Shown piece by piece: positions 37,952 to 46,100 of a stretch of DNA of 64,000 nucleotides. The DNA comes from Bacterioplanoides sp. SCSIO 12839 (lineage in GTDB: Bacteria; Pseudomonadota; Gammaproteobacteria; Pseudomonadales; Oceanobacteraceae): NCBI RefSeq assembly GCF_024397975.1, contig NZ_CP073745.1, positions 3,622,501 to 3,686,500 of the forward strand, in the 5' to 3' direction. A program made the position numbers and the translations under genes. Position 1 is the stretch's first letter. Each line of letters starts with the position of its first letter. The notes below the pieces were generated by a model, which saw only the letters and a program-made list of their open reading frames with translations, made no database searches and was not told where the DNA came from.

Positions 37952-38842
37952 GTGAACATAGCGCTTAACCCTATTGAAAAACATCCCGGGCTGGATACAC
38001 AACGCTGGCTGGCACGCTTCAGTGCGGAGTTTTCAGCACAGTATGGCGACACCCGCTTAGGGAAAACCGAACATTTCGGCCCGCTGCGGGTACAGCGTCC
38101 ATTTTTTCCGGAAGGTCCGGAATGTTTGCATTTCTATTTATTGCATCCACCGGGTGGCTTGGTTGGCGGTGACCAGCTTTCAATCGACTTAAGGCTACAG
38201 GACGGTGCACACGTATTAATGACCACACCCTCCGCCGGCAAGATTTACAACAACATCAGTGGTATTCCTCAAGGCCAACATGTCTCTATTGCCATTGGTG
38301 ACGGCAGTGTTCTCGAATATTTGCCTCAGGAAAATATCGTCTTCGATGGCGCCGATGGCCAGCTCACAACCACCATCGACATCTCAGGAAATGGTTTGTT
38401 TGTTGGTTGGGAAATTACCTGCCTCGGCCGCTTTGAAAGTGAGCAGTTTTTTGAGCAAGGGCAGCTAATGCAAAGCCTGATGTTACGTCGTGATGGTCTG
38501 CCGCTTTTTTCCGATCGATTGCAGTTTGTAGCACCCTCACCGCTTCAAACCAGTCATGTTGGCTTTCAGAACTTTCATGTGTTTGGCACATTTTTGATTA
38601 ATCGCACCGTGATGACAGACACCAATGAGCTGGGTGAAAAAATTATCGCCTGGCAGGAAGCGACCAATGATAGTGAACAACCATTAACGGTCGCGGTGAC
38701 ACAAAAGCCTGATGTATTTATTGCCCGGATTCTGGGCAATAAAGCTGAACAGGTACGTCATTGTTTTGAACAGTTATGGGCGCAACTGCGTAACGATGTC
38801 GTGGGTAAAGAACCCTGTGCTCCAAGAATCTGGCGTACTTAA
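37952..38842 (+). CDS. ureD: Urease accessory protein UreD (UreH)
   Basis: A 296-residue beta-helical accessory protein that binds apo-urease and, with UreF and UreG, forms the nickel-insertion complex. Family blocks are visible: VQRPFFPEGPECLHFYLLHPPGGLVGGDQL, TTPSAGKIYN and YLPQENIVFDGA. I place the start at the GTG at 37952, with GAGGA just upstream and a normal UreD N-terminus (WLARFSAEFSAQYGDTRLGKTEHFGPLRVQ). The frame is open back to 37910, which lacks a ribosome binding site. It is the first gene of the urease operon. Confidence 0.9.
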   Translation: MNIALNPIEKHPGLDTQRWLARFSAEFSAQYGDTRLGKTEHFGPLRVQRPFFPEGPECLHFYLLHPPGGLVGGDQLSIDLRLQDGAHVLMTTPSAGKIYNNISGIPQGQHVSIAIGDGSVLEYLPQENIVFDGADGQLTTTIDISGNGLFVGWEITCLGRFESEQFFEQGQLMQSLMLRRDGLPLFSDRLQFVAPSPLQTSHVGFQNFHVFGTFLINRTVMTDTNELGEKIIAWQEATNDSEQPLTVAVTQKPDVFIARILGNKAEQVRHCFEQLWAQLRNDVVGKEPCAPRIWRT

Positions 38843-38860
38843 AGTGCTATGAAATTTAAC

Positions 38861-38968
38861 GTGAGTTATTGAGATATTTTCTTACGGGGCGCTACCAGTT
38901 CGTCCCTGAAGGCTAATCCATCACATCCCTGTGATGGACCCCTTCAGAAAACACCATCAATCACTCAC
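38861..38968. repeat. Family-1 intergenic palindromic element, copy 7
   Basis: Outer arms GTGAGTTATTGAGATATTTT and the matching segment ending CAATCACTCAC pair over about 17 of 22 positions. GGGG/CCCC closing stem, conserved GCGCTACCAGTTCGTCCCTG block, apical CCATCA-CATCCCTG-TGATGG. It fills most of the ureD-ureA gap. Confidence 0.8.
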
Positions 38969-39023
38969 AAATAGTGTTCAGCAAAAAGTTAAATTAATTT
39001 AGAAATAAGACTGGAGAATAAAC

Positions 39024-39326
39024 GTGGAACTGTCTCCCAGAGAAAAAGATAAATTACTGTTGTTTGTTGCGGCTGAACTGGCGCAAAAACGCAAAGACCG
39101 TGGTGTAAAACTTAACTACCCGGAAAGCATTGCCTTAATCAGCGCTTTTATTATGGAAGGTGCGCGCGATGGCCGAACCGTTGCCGATTTAATGAATGCG
39201 GGTCGTCAGGTATTAAGCCGGGATGATGTGATGGATGGTATTGCTGAGATGTTGCCGGAAGTGCAGGTGGAAGCAACATTCCCCGACGGAACTAAGCTCG
39301 TCACCGTCCACAACCCCATCGCTTGA
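39024..39326 (+). CDS. ureA: Urease gamma subunit
   Basis: A 100-residue urease gamma subunit. It begins [21 protein letters not shown] and includes [41 protein letters not shown] and the ending [13 protein letters not shown], all highly conserved in UreA. It starts at GTG with CTGGAG upstream. With UreB and UreC it forms the (alpha-beta-gamma)3 apoenzyme hydrolysing urea to ammonia and carbamate. Confidence 0.97.
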   Translation: MELSPREKDKLLLFVAAELAQKRKDRGVKLNYPESIALISAFIMEGARDGRTVADLMNAGRQVLSRDDVMDGIAEMLPEVQVEATFPDGTKLVTVHNPIA

Positions 39327-39446
39327 AAACTATTTGCGTTGTCATAGCGGTGTTAAAAATGAACTCGAAAATGCTCACTTATAACCACATAAGCTCCACT
39401 TTCTCGTTCATTTTTTCCTTGCTCTGACTGCCTCAATGACGTTTTC
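39327..39446. repeat. Family-2 MITE-like intergenic element, copy 1
   Basis: About 120 bp with outer ends GAAAAC..TGCG / ..GACGTTTTC. Inner arms AAAAATGAAC and GTTCATTTTT are complementary; the loop has AATGCTCACTTATAA. It fills the ureA-ureB gap. Confidence 0.8.
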
Positions 39447-39468
39447 AATAGATAAAAGGAGAAGAAAT

Positions 39469-39774
39469 ATGATTCCAGGTGAAATTATCTGCGCCGATGG
39501 CGATATCGAAATCAATGTGGGCCGTAAAACGGTTGAAGTGGAAGTGGCTAACACCGGTGACCGTCCAATTCAGGTAGGCAGTCATTACCATTTCTACGAA
39601 ACCAATTTAGCGTTGCGGTTTGAACGCGAAGTCACAAAAGGTTTTCGTTTAAATATTGCTGCAGGCACGGCAGTGCGCTTTGAGCCCGGCCAGGTGCGTA
39701 CGGTAGAACTGGTTGAATACGCCGGTAAAAAAGAAGTTTATGGATTCCGTGGCGATGTGATGGGCAAAGTTTAA
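39469..39774 (+). CDS. ureB: Urease beta subunit
   Basis: A 101-residue beta subunit starting [16 protein letters not shown], with the conserved [19 protein letters not shown] block and [17 protein letters not shown]. The ATG at 39469 follows AAAGGAG closely; the frame reads open into the upstream repeat element to 39436, which is not a real N-terminus. Flanked on both sides by family-2 elements. Confidence 0.97.
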   Translation: MIPGEIICADGDIEINVGRKTVEVEVANTGDRPIQVGSHYHFYETNLALRFEREVTKGFRLNIAAGTAVRFEPGQVRTVELVEYAGKKEVYGFRGDVMGKV

Positions 39775-39780
39775 CAGGGT

Positions 39781-39901
39781 GAAAACTACCTGCGTTGCCA
39801 TAGCCGCGTTAAAAATCAGATATAAATGCTCATTTATGACTATAAACTGCGCTTTCTCTCTGATTTTTGCCTTGCTCTGGCTGCCTCGCAAACGTTTTCA
39901 C
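39781..39901. repeat. Family-2 MITE-like intergenic element, copy 2
   Basis: 121 bp. Terminal arms GAAAAC...TGCG pair with CGCA..GTTTTC; inner arms AAAAATCAGA/TCTGATTTTT. The loop has AATGCTCATTTATGACTATA. It fills the ureB-ureC gap and gives the clearest full-length copy. Confidence 0.85.
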
Positions 39902-39935
39902 TAGCCTGTTAAATAAAAAATAGGGGAGATTTAAG

Positions 39936-41639
39936 ATGGCTAAAATTGATCGTCGCGCTTATGCCGATATGTACGGCCCAACCGTGGGTGACAAAGTTCG
40001 TTTAGGTGACACCGAATTATTTATTTCGCCAGAAAAAGATTACACCGTTTACGGCGACGAAGTGAAATTTGGTGGCGGTAAAGTCATTCGTGACGGTATG
40101 GGGCAAAGTCAGGCGCTCAGTGCCGACGTACCGGATACTGTTATTACCAACGCGTTAATCCTCGATTATTGGGGTGTGGTTAAAGCCGATATTGCGATTA
40201 AAGCCGGACGTATTACTGCCATTGGTAAGGCGGGCAACCCGGATACTCAGGAAGGCATCACTATTGAAGTAGGTGCCGGTACTGAGGTGATTGCAGGTGA
40301 AGGACAGATTGTGACTCCGGGCGGCATCGACGCGCATATTCATTTTATTTGCCCACAACAAGTTGAAGAAGCCTTAATGAGTGGTGTCACCACTATGTTG
40401 GGAGGCGGTACTGGCCCGGCGACGGGTACTAATGCAACCACCTGTACTCCGGGGCCGTGGCACATTGGCAAGATGTTGCAAGCGGTTGAAGATTTACCGA
40501 TGAATATTGGTTTCTTAGGTAAAGGTAACGCCAGTTTACCGGGGCCGCTCAACGAGCAAATTGAAGCCGGTGCGATTGGCTTAAAATTGCACGAAGACTG
40601 GGGCACCACTCCGGCGTCGATTGATAACTGTTTATCGGTGGCGGAAGAATACGATGTGCAGGTGGCGATCCATACCGATACTTTAAATGAATCCGGCTTT
40701 GTTGAAGATACGCTGGCGGCATTTAAAGATCGTGTGATTCATACTTATCACACTGAAGGTGCCGGTGGTGGCCATGCGCCGGATATTATTAAGGCCTGTG
40801 GCTCGGATAATGTTTTACCGTCTTCCACCAACCCAACTCGCCCCTACACAGTCAATACCGTCGACGAACATTTGGACATGTTGATGGTGTGTCACCATTT
40901 AGATCCGAATATTCCAGAAGACGTTGCCTTTGCTGACTCCCGTATTCGTCGGGAAACCATTGCGGCGGAAGATATTCTGCATGACCTTGGTGCGTTCAGC
41001 ATGATCTCGTCTGACTCTCAGGCGATGGGCCGTGTTGGTGAAGTGATTACCCGTACCTGGCAAACCGCTCATAAAATGAAAGTGCAGCGTGGTGCCTTAC
41101 CAGAGGATTCTGCTGATAACGATAACTTCCGCTGTAAGCGTTACATTGCTAAATACGCCATTAACCCAGCGATTACCATGGGTGTTGCACACGAAGTGGG
41201 GTCGATTGAAGTGGGTAAATTAGCGGATCTGGTTTTATGGAAACCTGCGTTTTTTGGTACTAAGCCTTCGTTAATTTTAAAAGGCGGCATGATTGCGGGC
41301 GCACCGATGGGTGATCCAAATGCTTCCATCCCAACGCCGCAGCCAGTGCATTATCGTCCGATGTTTGGTGCGATGGGCAAAGCAGTGCATGAAACCAGCA
41401 TCAGCTTTGTGTCTAAAGCGTCGTTAGAAAAAGGTACGCTAGATTATTTAGGTTTGAAAAAACAATTAAGTGCGGTGCGTGATACGCGTTCGATTCGTAA
41501 AGCGGATATGAAGCTGAATGACTACCAGCCTGTGTTGGAAGTTGATCCACAAACCTATGTGGTTACAGCAGATGGTGTTGAATTGAAGTGTGAGCCAGCG
41601 ACAGAGCTGCCGATGGCACAGCGTTATTATTTGTTTTAA
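39936..41639 (+). CDS. ureC: Urease alpha (catalytic) subunit
   Basis: A 567-residue nickel metalloenzyme subunit. Nickel ligands and catalytic residues match the Klebsiella numbering: His134 and His136 in DAHIHF, the carbamylated Lys217 in GLKLHEDWG, His residues in VAIHTDT and [13 protein letters not shown], and the flap Cys319 in [18 protein letters not shown] carries the last Asp ligand. All are intact, so an active urease is expected once UreDEFG load nickel. Length is standard and AGGGGAG precedes the ATG. Confidence 0.98.
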   Translation: MAKIDRRAYADMYGPTVGDKVRLGDTELFISPEKDYTVYGDEVKFGGGKVIRDGMGQSQALSADVPDTVITNALILDYWGVVKADIAIKAGRITAIGKAGNPDTQEGITIEVGAGTEVIAGEGQIVTPGGIDAHIHFICPQQVEEALMSGVTTMLGGGTGPATGTNATTCTPGPWHIGKMLQAVEDLPMNIGFLGKGNASLPGPLNEQIEAGAIGLKLHEDWGTTPASIDNCLSVAEEYDVQVAIHTDTLNESGFVEDTLAAFKDRVIHTYHTEGAGGGHAPDIIKACGSDNVLPSSTNPTRPYTVNTVDEHLDMLMVCHHLDPNIPEDVAFADSRIRRETIAAEDILHDLGAFSMISSDSQAMGRVGEVITRTWQTAHKMKVQRGALPEDSADNDNFRCKRYIAKYAINPAITMGVAHEVGSIEVGKLADLVLWKPAFFGTKPSLILKGGMIAGAPMGDPNASIPTPQPVHYRPMFGAMGKAVHETSISFVSKASLEKGTLDYLGLKKQLSAVRDTRSIRKADMKLNDYQPVLEVDPQTYVVTADGVELKCEPATELPMAQRYYLF

Positions 41640-41648
41640 AGACTATGA

Positions 41649-41755
41649 AGCATTATTTGATTGTTTATTAAGCAACCTTCGGCAGCATGGATGCTGCGGA
41701 CGAGCCTCCAAGGATGGATTCACGGCGTGTTGCGTATAAATGATCGAATAATGCT
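41649..41755. repeat. Family-1 intergenic palindromic element, copy 8
   Basis: Outer arms AGCATTATTTGATTGTTTAT and TATAAATGATCGAATAATGC are complementary at about 17 of 20 positions. Closing stem GCAAC/GTTGC, apical GCAG-CATGGATG-CTGC, conserved GGACGAGCCTCCAAGGATGG block. First of two elements in the ureC-ureE gap. Confidence 0.82.
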
Positions 41756-41764
41756 GAAAGATAA

Positions 41765-41872
41765 GTGCAATATTGAGATGTTGGTTTTCGGGGCGCTACC
41801 AGTTCGTCCCTGAAGGCTAATCCATCACATCCATGTGATGGACCCCTGCAACCAACACCATCAATATTCCAC
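41765..41872. repeat. Family-1 intergenic palindromic element, copy 9
   Basis: Outer arms GTGCAATATTGAGATGTTGG and CCAACACCATCAATATTCCA pair nearly throughout. GGGG/CCCC closing stem, apical CCATCA-CATCCATG-TGATGG. The core is almost identical to copy 7 but the outer arms are not. Confidence 0.82.
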
Positions 41873-41899
41873 AGAATGATTTGATAAATTAGAAAACAT

Positions 41900-42412
41900 A
41901 TGAAAATTTTTACTCAATTAGCCGAAGGCACATTGGCTGCGGACATACCGTCAGCAGAAATCGTGTGCCTGACGTTTGATGATCGCAAGCGTGGTCGCTT
42001 AAAGATTAAAACTGAATCCGGTTTGGATGCGGGCATTCAGATTGAACGTGGCCAGGTGCTACGCCACGGTACAGTATTAACCAATGCCGATGGTGATTTT
42101 TTAATTGTGAATGCACAAAGCGAAAAAGTATCCACTGCACACGTTGAAGATCCAACGTTATTTGCCCGTGGTTGTTACCATCTGGGTAATCGCCATGTGC
42201 CATTACAAATTGGCGAAGGTTTTTTACGCTTTCAGGAAGACTACGTATTAGACGACATGCTGCACGGTTTAGGCATTCATGTGACTCATGAGCTGGCAAC
42301 CTTTGAGCCAGAGAATGGTGCTTATGCTCCGGGTACGGGTGGTCATCATCACCATCATGGCGATGACGGTCATTCGCACGGGCATTCACATAGTCACGGG
42401 CACAGCCACTAA
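41900..42412 (+). CDS. ureE: Urease nickel metallochaperone UreE
   Basis: A 170-residue UreE. The N-terminal peptide-binding domain (1-75) includes CLTFDDRKRGRLKIKTESG and DAGIQIERGQVL; the metal-binding domain has RGCYHLGNRHVPLQIGEGFLRFQEDYVLDDML, with the conserved GNRH histidine. The C-terminus is a long His tail (GGHHHHHGDDGHSHGHSHSH), able to hold several nickel ions. The stop overlaps the ureF ATG (TAATG), implying coupling. No strong ribosome binding site is seen before its ATG. Confidence 0.93.
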   Translation: MKIFTQLAEGTLAADIPSAEIVCLTFDDRKRGRLKIKTESGLDAGIQIERGQVLRHGTVLTNADGDFLIVNAQSEKVSTAHVEDPTLFARGCYHLGNRHVPLQIGEGFLRFQEDYVLDDMLHGLGIHVTHELATFEPENGAYAPGTGGHHHHHGDDGHSHGHSHSHGHSH

Positions 42413-43092
42413 TGACGACTCAAAACGCGGCATCGTTATTGGCGTTATTGCATATCTCCAGTCCGGCATTGCCGGTGGGCGCGTTTGCGTATTCACAAGG
42501 GTTGGAATACGCCTTGGATAAAGGCTGGTGCAAAAACCGTGATGACGTACAGCAGTGGATTGACCACAGTTTTGAGTTTGGTTTAGGGCAATTAGATTTG
42601 CCGCTGTATTTGCGCCTTTATCGTGCTTGGAAAAACAGTGACTTTGAAGCCGTGAATTATTGGAATGAAACATTAATATCGTTCCGTGAAACTAAAGAAC
42701 TCTATCTGGAAGATATTCAGGTGGGAGGTGCCTTTGCTCAGTGGCATCTGGGTCAAGATGCTGAACGCCAACGTTATTTAGATCAGTGCCCACAACCTAC
42801 GGTTGTTGCGATGAACGCATTGGCGGCGGTGTTATCGGATATTGATGAGCCAACGGCGTTATTAGGTTTTGCCTGGAGCTGGGTAGAAAACCAGATCGCC
42901 TGCGCCAGTAAGGCGATGCCGATGGGGCAAACCGATGGTCAGAAAATTCTGCAGCAAATCATTCCGTTATTAACGCGGGTATGTGATGCCGCACAAAACA
43001 TTGAAGATGAACAAATAGGAACGGGCTTAATGGGATTGGCGATAGCGTCGTCGCTGCACGAGCAGCAATATTCTCGTTTGTTTAGGTCTTAA
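42412..43092 (+). CDS. ureF: Urease accessory protein UreF
   Basis: A 226-residue all-helical accessory protein that recruits UreG to the UreD-urease complex and acts as a fidelity factor for nickel insertion. Typical segments are LLHISSPALPVGAFAYSQGLEYALDKGWC, TKELYLEDIQVG, and ALAAVLSDIDEP followed by GFAWSWVENQ. The ATG overlaps the ureE stop by one base. The C-terminus (LHEQQYSRLFRS) is of the usual length, ending in the Arg-rich tail known to contact partners. Confidence 0.93.
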   Translation: MTTQNAASLLALLHISSPALPVGAFAYSQGLEYALDKGWCKNRDDVQQWIDHSFEFGLGQLDLPLYLRLYRAWKNSDFEAVNYWNETLISFRETKELYLEDIQVGGAFAQWHLGQDAERQRYLDQCPQPTVVAMNALAAVLSDIDEPTALLGFAWSWVENQIACASKAMPMGQTDGQKILQQIIPLLTRVCDAAQNIEDEQIGTGLMGLAIASSLHEQQYSRLFRS

Positions 43093-43101
43093 AGAATTTG
43101 A

Positions 43102-43216
43102 GGATTAAGAAGATGGATGCTTTTCCAAAGCAGCAACAGGATGTTGCGAGAGCACAAAGATCACAGGGACGTGGCTTTTTGTGCTCCGACTGGAAAAGTA
43201 TCCATCTTATTAATCC
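43102..43216. repeat. Family-1 intergenic palindromic element, copy 10
   Basis: Outer arms GGATTAAGAAGATGGATGCT and the partner GTATCCATCTTATTAATCC are complementary over about 20 bp. Hairpins GCAA-CAGGATG-TTGC and GCACAAA..TTTGTGC inside. First of two elements between ureF and ureG. Confidence 0.8.
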
Positions 43217-43229
43217 GGTTTGTATTAAA

Positions 43230-43336
43230 TGAAACATTGAGATTTTGGCTACCGGGGCGCTACAAGTTCGTCCCTGAAGGCTAATAAATCACATCCATGT
43301 GATTTACCCCTCTCGCCAAAAACATCAATATTTCAT
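43230..43336. repeat. Family-1 intergenic palindromic element, copy 11
   Basis: Outer arms AATGAAACATTGAGATTTTG and CAAAAACATCAATATTTCAT are complementary with few mismatches. Core as copies 7 and 9, but the apical stem is changed on both sides to AAATCA-CATCCATG-TGATTT. Confidence 0.82.
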
Positions 43337-43366
43337 CTGATAATAGCGAAGGAATCAGGTAGAAAA

Positions 43367-44062
43367 ATGAAACAAGTATTGCGCGTTGGTGTAGGTGGCC
43401 CGGTTGGTTCCGGCAAAACTGCACTGCTAGAAAAAATCTGTCAAACCATGCGCGAGCATTACAACATCGCCGTGGTAACCAATGATATTTACACCAAAGA
43501 AGATGCCAAATTCCTGATGCGCAAAGAGGCATTAGAAGAAGACCGCATTCTGGGTGTTGAAACCGGTGGCTGTCCACACACTGCCATTCGTGAAGATGCG
43601 TCGATGAACCTGGCTGCGGTTAAGCAACTGCAAGATGCCCACGACGGCTTAGAAATGGTGCTGGTAGAAAGTGGCGGTGATAACTTATCGGCGACGTTCA
43701 GCCCGGAATTATCCGACTTAACCATCTATGTCATTGATGTGTGCGCTGGCGATAAAATTCCGCGCAAAGGTGGCCCGGGTATTACCAAGTCGGATCTATT
43801 AATCATCAACAAAGTCGATATTGCCGAACACGTTGGCGCATCATTGGAAATTATGGATCGTGATACCCGAAAAATGCGTGGAGACCGCCCGTTTGTATTA
43901 GCGAATGTTGAAACCACCAAAGGTATCGGTGAAATTATCCGCTTTATTATCGACCACGGCATGTTAGAAAAGCGTGAATCCATTGAGCCTGCATTAGCCA
44001 ACATGATTCCAGGCCATGACCCAGCGAAAGATGGCAGCGTTGCCTCCACTCGATCTGAATAA
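43367..44062 (+). CDS. ureG: Urease accessory GTPase UreG
   Basis: A 231-residue SIMIBI-class GTPase that delivers nickel to urease on GTP hydrolysis. The P-loop is [14 protein letters not shown], the metal-binding motif [14 protein letters not shown] (Cys-Pro-His) and the G4-like motif [12 protein letters not shown]. The core is standard; the C-terminus (after HGMLEKRE) extends about 25 residues beyond the usual 205-210. GAAGGAA lies upstream of the ATG. A microprotein gene follows 19 bp later. Confidence 0.95.
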   Translation: MKQVLRVGVGGPVGSGKTALLEKICQTMREHYNIAVVTNDIYTKEDAKFLMRKEALEEDRILGVETGGCPHTAIREDASMNLAAVKQLQDAHDGLEMVLVESGGDNLSATFSPELSDLTIYVIDVCAGDKIPRKGGPGITKSDLLIINKVDIAEHVGASLEIMDRDTRKMRGDRPFVLANVETTKGIGEIIRFIIDHGMLEKRESIEPALANMIPGHDPAKDGSVASTRSE

Positions 44063-44081
44063 ATTGTAAGAGGAAGACACG

Positions 44082-44309
44082 ATGAATATTGTTAAAAAAT
44101 TACTGCTGACGGCTGCCGGTATAGCTGCTTCGGCGCAGGCATTGGCTCATGCTGATCATAGCCACTCCATTGGTGGTGTTTTCGCTAACCTGATGCACCA
44201 GCTGACCGAGCCAGATCACTTGGCCATGATTATCACTGGTGTGGTTGTTGCCGTTGTGGGCTATAAAACACTGAAAAACAAAAAGTCAGAGAATTCAAAA
44301 GACTTCTGA
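44082..44309 (+). CDS. HupE/UreJ-like microprotein
   Basis: A 75-residue protein with a signal-like N-terminus (MNIVKKLLLTAAGIAASAQALA), a histidine cluster (HADHSHSIGG), HQLTEPDHLAMIITGVVVAVVGY and a lysine-rich tail. The segment LTEPDHLA followed by a membrane helix recalls HupE/UreJ nickel permeases, which are about 190 residues with six helices; only one or two helices exist here. Strong ribosome binding site GAGGAAG. It lies 19 bp after ureG and before a terminator. A role in nickel handling for urease is inferred from position and histidines only. Confidence 0.7.
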   Translation: MNIVKKLLLTAAGIAASAQALAHADHSHSIGGVFANLMHQLTEPDHLAMIITGVVVAVVGYKTLKNKKSENSKDF

Positions 44310-44327
44310 TACAGCTCTATCTCATTG

Positions 44328-44352
44328 AAACCGGCGCAAGCCGGTTTTTTTG
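44328..44352 (+). terminator. Rho-independent terminator of urease operon
   Basis: Stem AAACCGGC (44328-44335) / GCCGGTTT (44340-44347) with GCAA tetraloop, followed by TTTTT. Ends the ure operon; the 321-bp stretch to urtA holds NtrC-like half-sites and a sigma-54 promoter. Confidence 0.88.
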
Positions 44353-44412
44353 TTTATTAGGACCTGTTAACTCTAAGTACAGAAGCGGAGTCATTCCTTT
44401 TCAGATCATAAA

Positions 44413-44460
44413 TGCACCACAACGAAATCAAATTGAAATTTAATGTTCACATTTAGTGCA
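44413..44460. promoter_or_regulatory. NtrC-like half-sites upstream of urtA
   Basis: TGCACCA at 44413-44419 and TAGTGCA at 44454-44460, each a good half of the NtrC consensus TGCACC(A/T)..GGTGCA, about 85-130 bp upstream of the sigma-54 element, the normal enhancer distance. Confidence 0.45.
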
Positions 44461-44542
44461 TCGAACCATAGACCTCAGAGTTATAAACACTAAATTGCCC
44501 AGTAATAGTCAGACAATGCTTTAAAAACAGGCATTTAAAAAA

Positions 44543-44559
44543 TTGGTACACCCCTTGCT
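44543..44559 (+). promoter_or_regulatory. Sigma-54 promoter of urtABCDE
   Basis: TTGGTACACCCCTTGCT: GG at 44545-44546, exactly 10 nt, GC at 44557-44558, with 13 of 17 bases as expected for RpoN promoters. Start of transcription predicted near 44570, about 100 nt before urtA. Confidence 0.8.
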
Positions 44560-44673
44560 CTAGGTTATTCAGCTTTAAAAACAACTGGTCTGATATTGCA
44601 ATACGTTAATCGACGTAGCTCTGTAGCAGATCAGAACTTCATTTAAAACAGTCCGTATAAAGGATGAATAATC

Positions 44674-45984
44674 ATGAAAAAAACTGGATTTAATGTTCTG
44701 AAGAAAGCAAGCAAAGTCATGGCAATCAGTGCGTTGGCAGCGGGGGTAAGTTTAGCCAATGCAGCCGATACGATTAAAGTTGGTGTACTGCACTCTCTGT
44801 CAGGCACCATGGCTATTTCCGAAACCACATTAAAAGATACTGTATTAATGATGGTTGAAGAACAGAACAAAAAAGGCGGACTGTTAGGTAAGAAGCTGGA
44901 AGCAGTCGTGGTAGACCCGGCTTCTAACTGGCCTTTATTTGCGGAAAAAACCCGTGAATTATTAGAAAAAGAAGAAGTAGACGTTATTTTTGGTTGCTGG
45001 ACGTCTGTTTCCCGTAAATCTGTTTTGCCCGTTGTTGAAGAATTAAATGGCCTGCTGTTCTACCCGGTTCAGTACGAAGGTGAAGAGTCTTCTTACAATG
45101 TGTTCTACACCGGTGCTGCGCCTAACCAACAGGCTATTCCCGCCGTTGATTATTTGATGGAAGACGGTGAAGTTGAACGTTGGGTATTGGCTGGAACCGA
45201 CTACGTTTATCCACGCACCACCAATAAGATTTTAGAAAGCTACCTGAAATCAAAAGGTGTTGCTGAAAAAGACATCATGATCAACTACACACCATTTGGC
45301 CACAGCGATTGGCAAACCATCGTTTCTGACATTAAAAAGTTCGGTAGCGCAGGTAAGAAGACCGCAGTTGTTTCAACCGTAAACGGTGATGCTAACGTTC
45401 CTTTCTATAAAGAGTTGGCGAACCAGGGCATCAGCGCTGAAGATATTCCAGTGGTCGCTTTCTCTGTGGGCGAAGAAGAACTGTCCGGTTTTGACACCTC
45501 TCCATTAGTGGGCCACTTAGCGGCTTGGAACTACTTCCAGAGTGCTGAATCCGATACTAATGATAAGTTCATTGAACAGTGGCAGGCTTACACTAAAGAT
45601 GAAGATCGCGTAACCAATGACCCAATGGAAGCGACCTATATTGGTTTCCAGATGTGGGCAAAAGCGGTTGAAAAGGCGAAAAGCGAAGACGTCGATAAAG
45701 TGCGTGCAGCCATGTACGGTATTGAAGTGCCTAACCTGACTGGTGGTATGGCGAAAATGAATGAAAACCACCATCTGTCTAAGCCAGTATTAATTGGTGA
45801 AATTCAGGATGATGGTCAATTTGATATCGTTTGGAAAACCGACGAAGTAGTTAAGGGTGATGCCTGGACCGATTACCTGCCAGAGTCTGCCAACCTGATC
45901 TCCGATTGGACAGCACCGGTTAGCTGCGGTAACTACAACACCGTAACTAAGAGCTGTGGTGGCGCTGCGGTAGCCGCGGAATAA
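44674..45984 (+). CDS. urtA: Urea ABC transporter substrate-binding protein
   Basis: A 436-residue periplasmic receptor of the branched-chain amino-acid/urea class. A signal peptide (to about residue 30, SLANAADT) precedes TIKVGVLHSLSGTMAISE, the standard UrtA start. GCWTSVSRKSVLPVVEE, LFYPVQYEGEESS, and GTDYVYPRTTNKI follow, characteristic of urea-binding UrtA. A hairpin terminator directly after the stop suggests that urtA mRNA is made in excess over the membrane and ATPase genes. AAAGGAT precedes the ATG. Confidence 0.95.
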   Translation: MKKTGFNVLKKASKVMAISALAAGVSLANAADTIKVGVLHSLSGTMAISETTLKDTVLMMVEEQNKKGGLLGKKLEAVVVDPASNWPLFAEKTRELLEKEEVDVIFGCWTSVSRKSVLPVVEELNGLLFYPVQYEGEESSYNVFYTGAAPNQQAIPAVDYLMEDGEVERWVLAGTDYVYPRTTNKILESYLKSKGVAEKDIMINYTPFGHSDWQTIVSDIKKFGSAGKKTAVVSTVNGDANVPFYKELANQGISAEDIPVVAFSVGEEELSGFDTSPLVGHLAAWNYFQSAESDTNDKFIEQWQAYTKDEDRVTNDPMEATYIGFQMWAKAVEKAKSEDVDKVRAAMYGIEVPNLTGGMAKMNENHHLSKPVLIGEIQDDGQFDIVWKTDEVVKGDAWTDYLPESANLISDWTAPVSCGNYNTVTKSCGGAAVAAE

Positions 45985-46004
45985 TTGCAACACCATTAGT
46001 GTGC

Positions 46005-46037
46005 AATAAGGAGCCTGATGTCAGGCTCCTTATTTTT
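46005..46037 (+). terminator. Partial terminator between urtA and urtB
   Basis: Long stem AATAAGGAGCCTGA / TCAGGCTCCTTATT with tight loop, followed by TTTT. It probably attenuates rather than ends transcription, because urtBCDE have no other obvious promoter. Confidence 0.75.
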
Positions 46038-46100
46038 TGCCCGCTTATTGATCTTTATTGGGCGACTCGTCCAACCTTATATTCGAAAAGGGATATTCCC

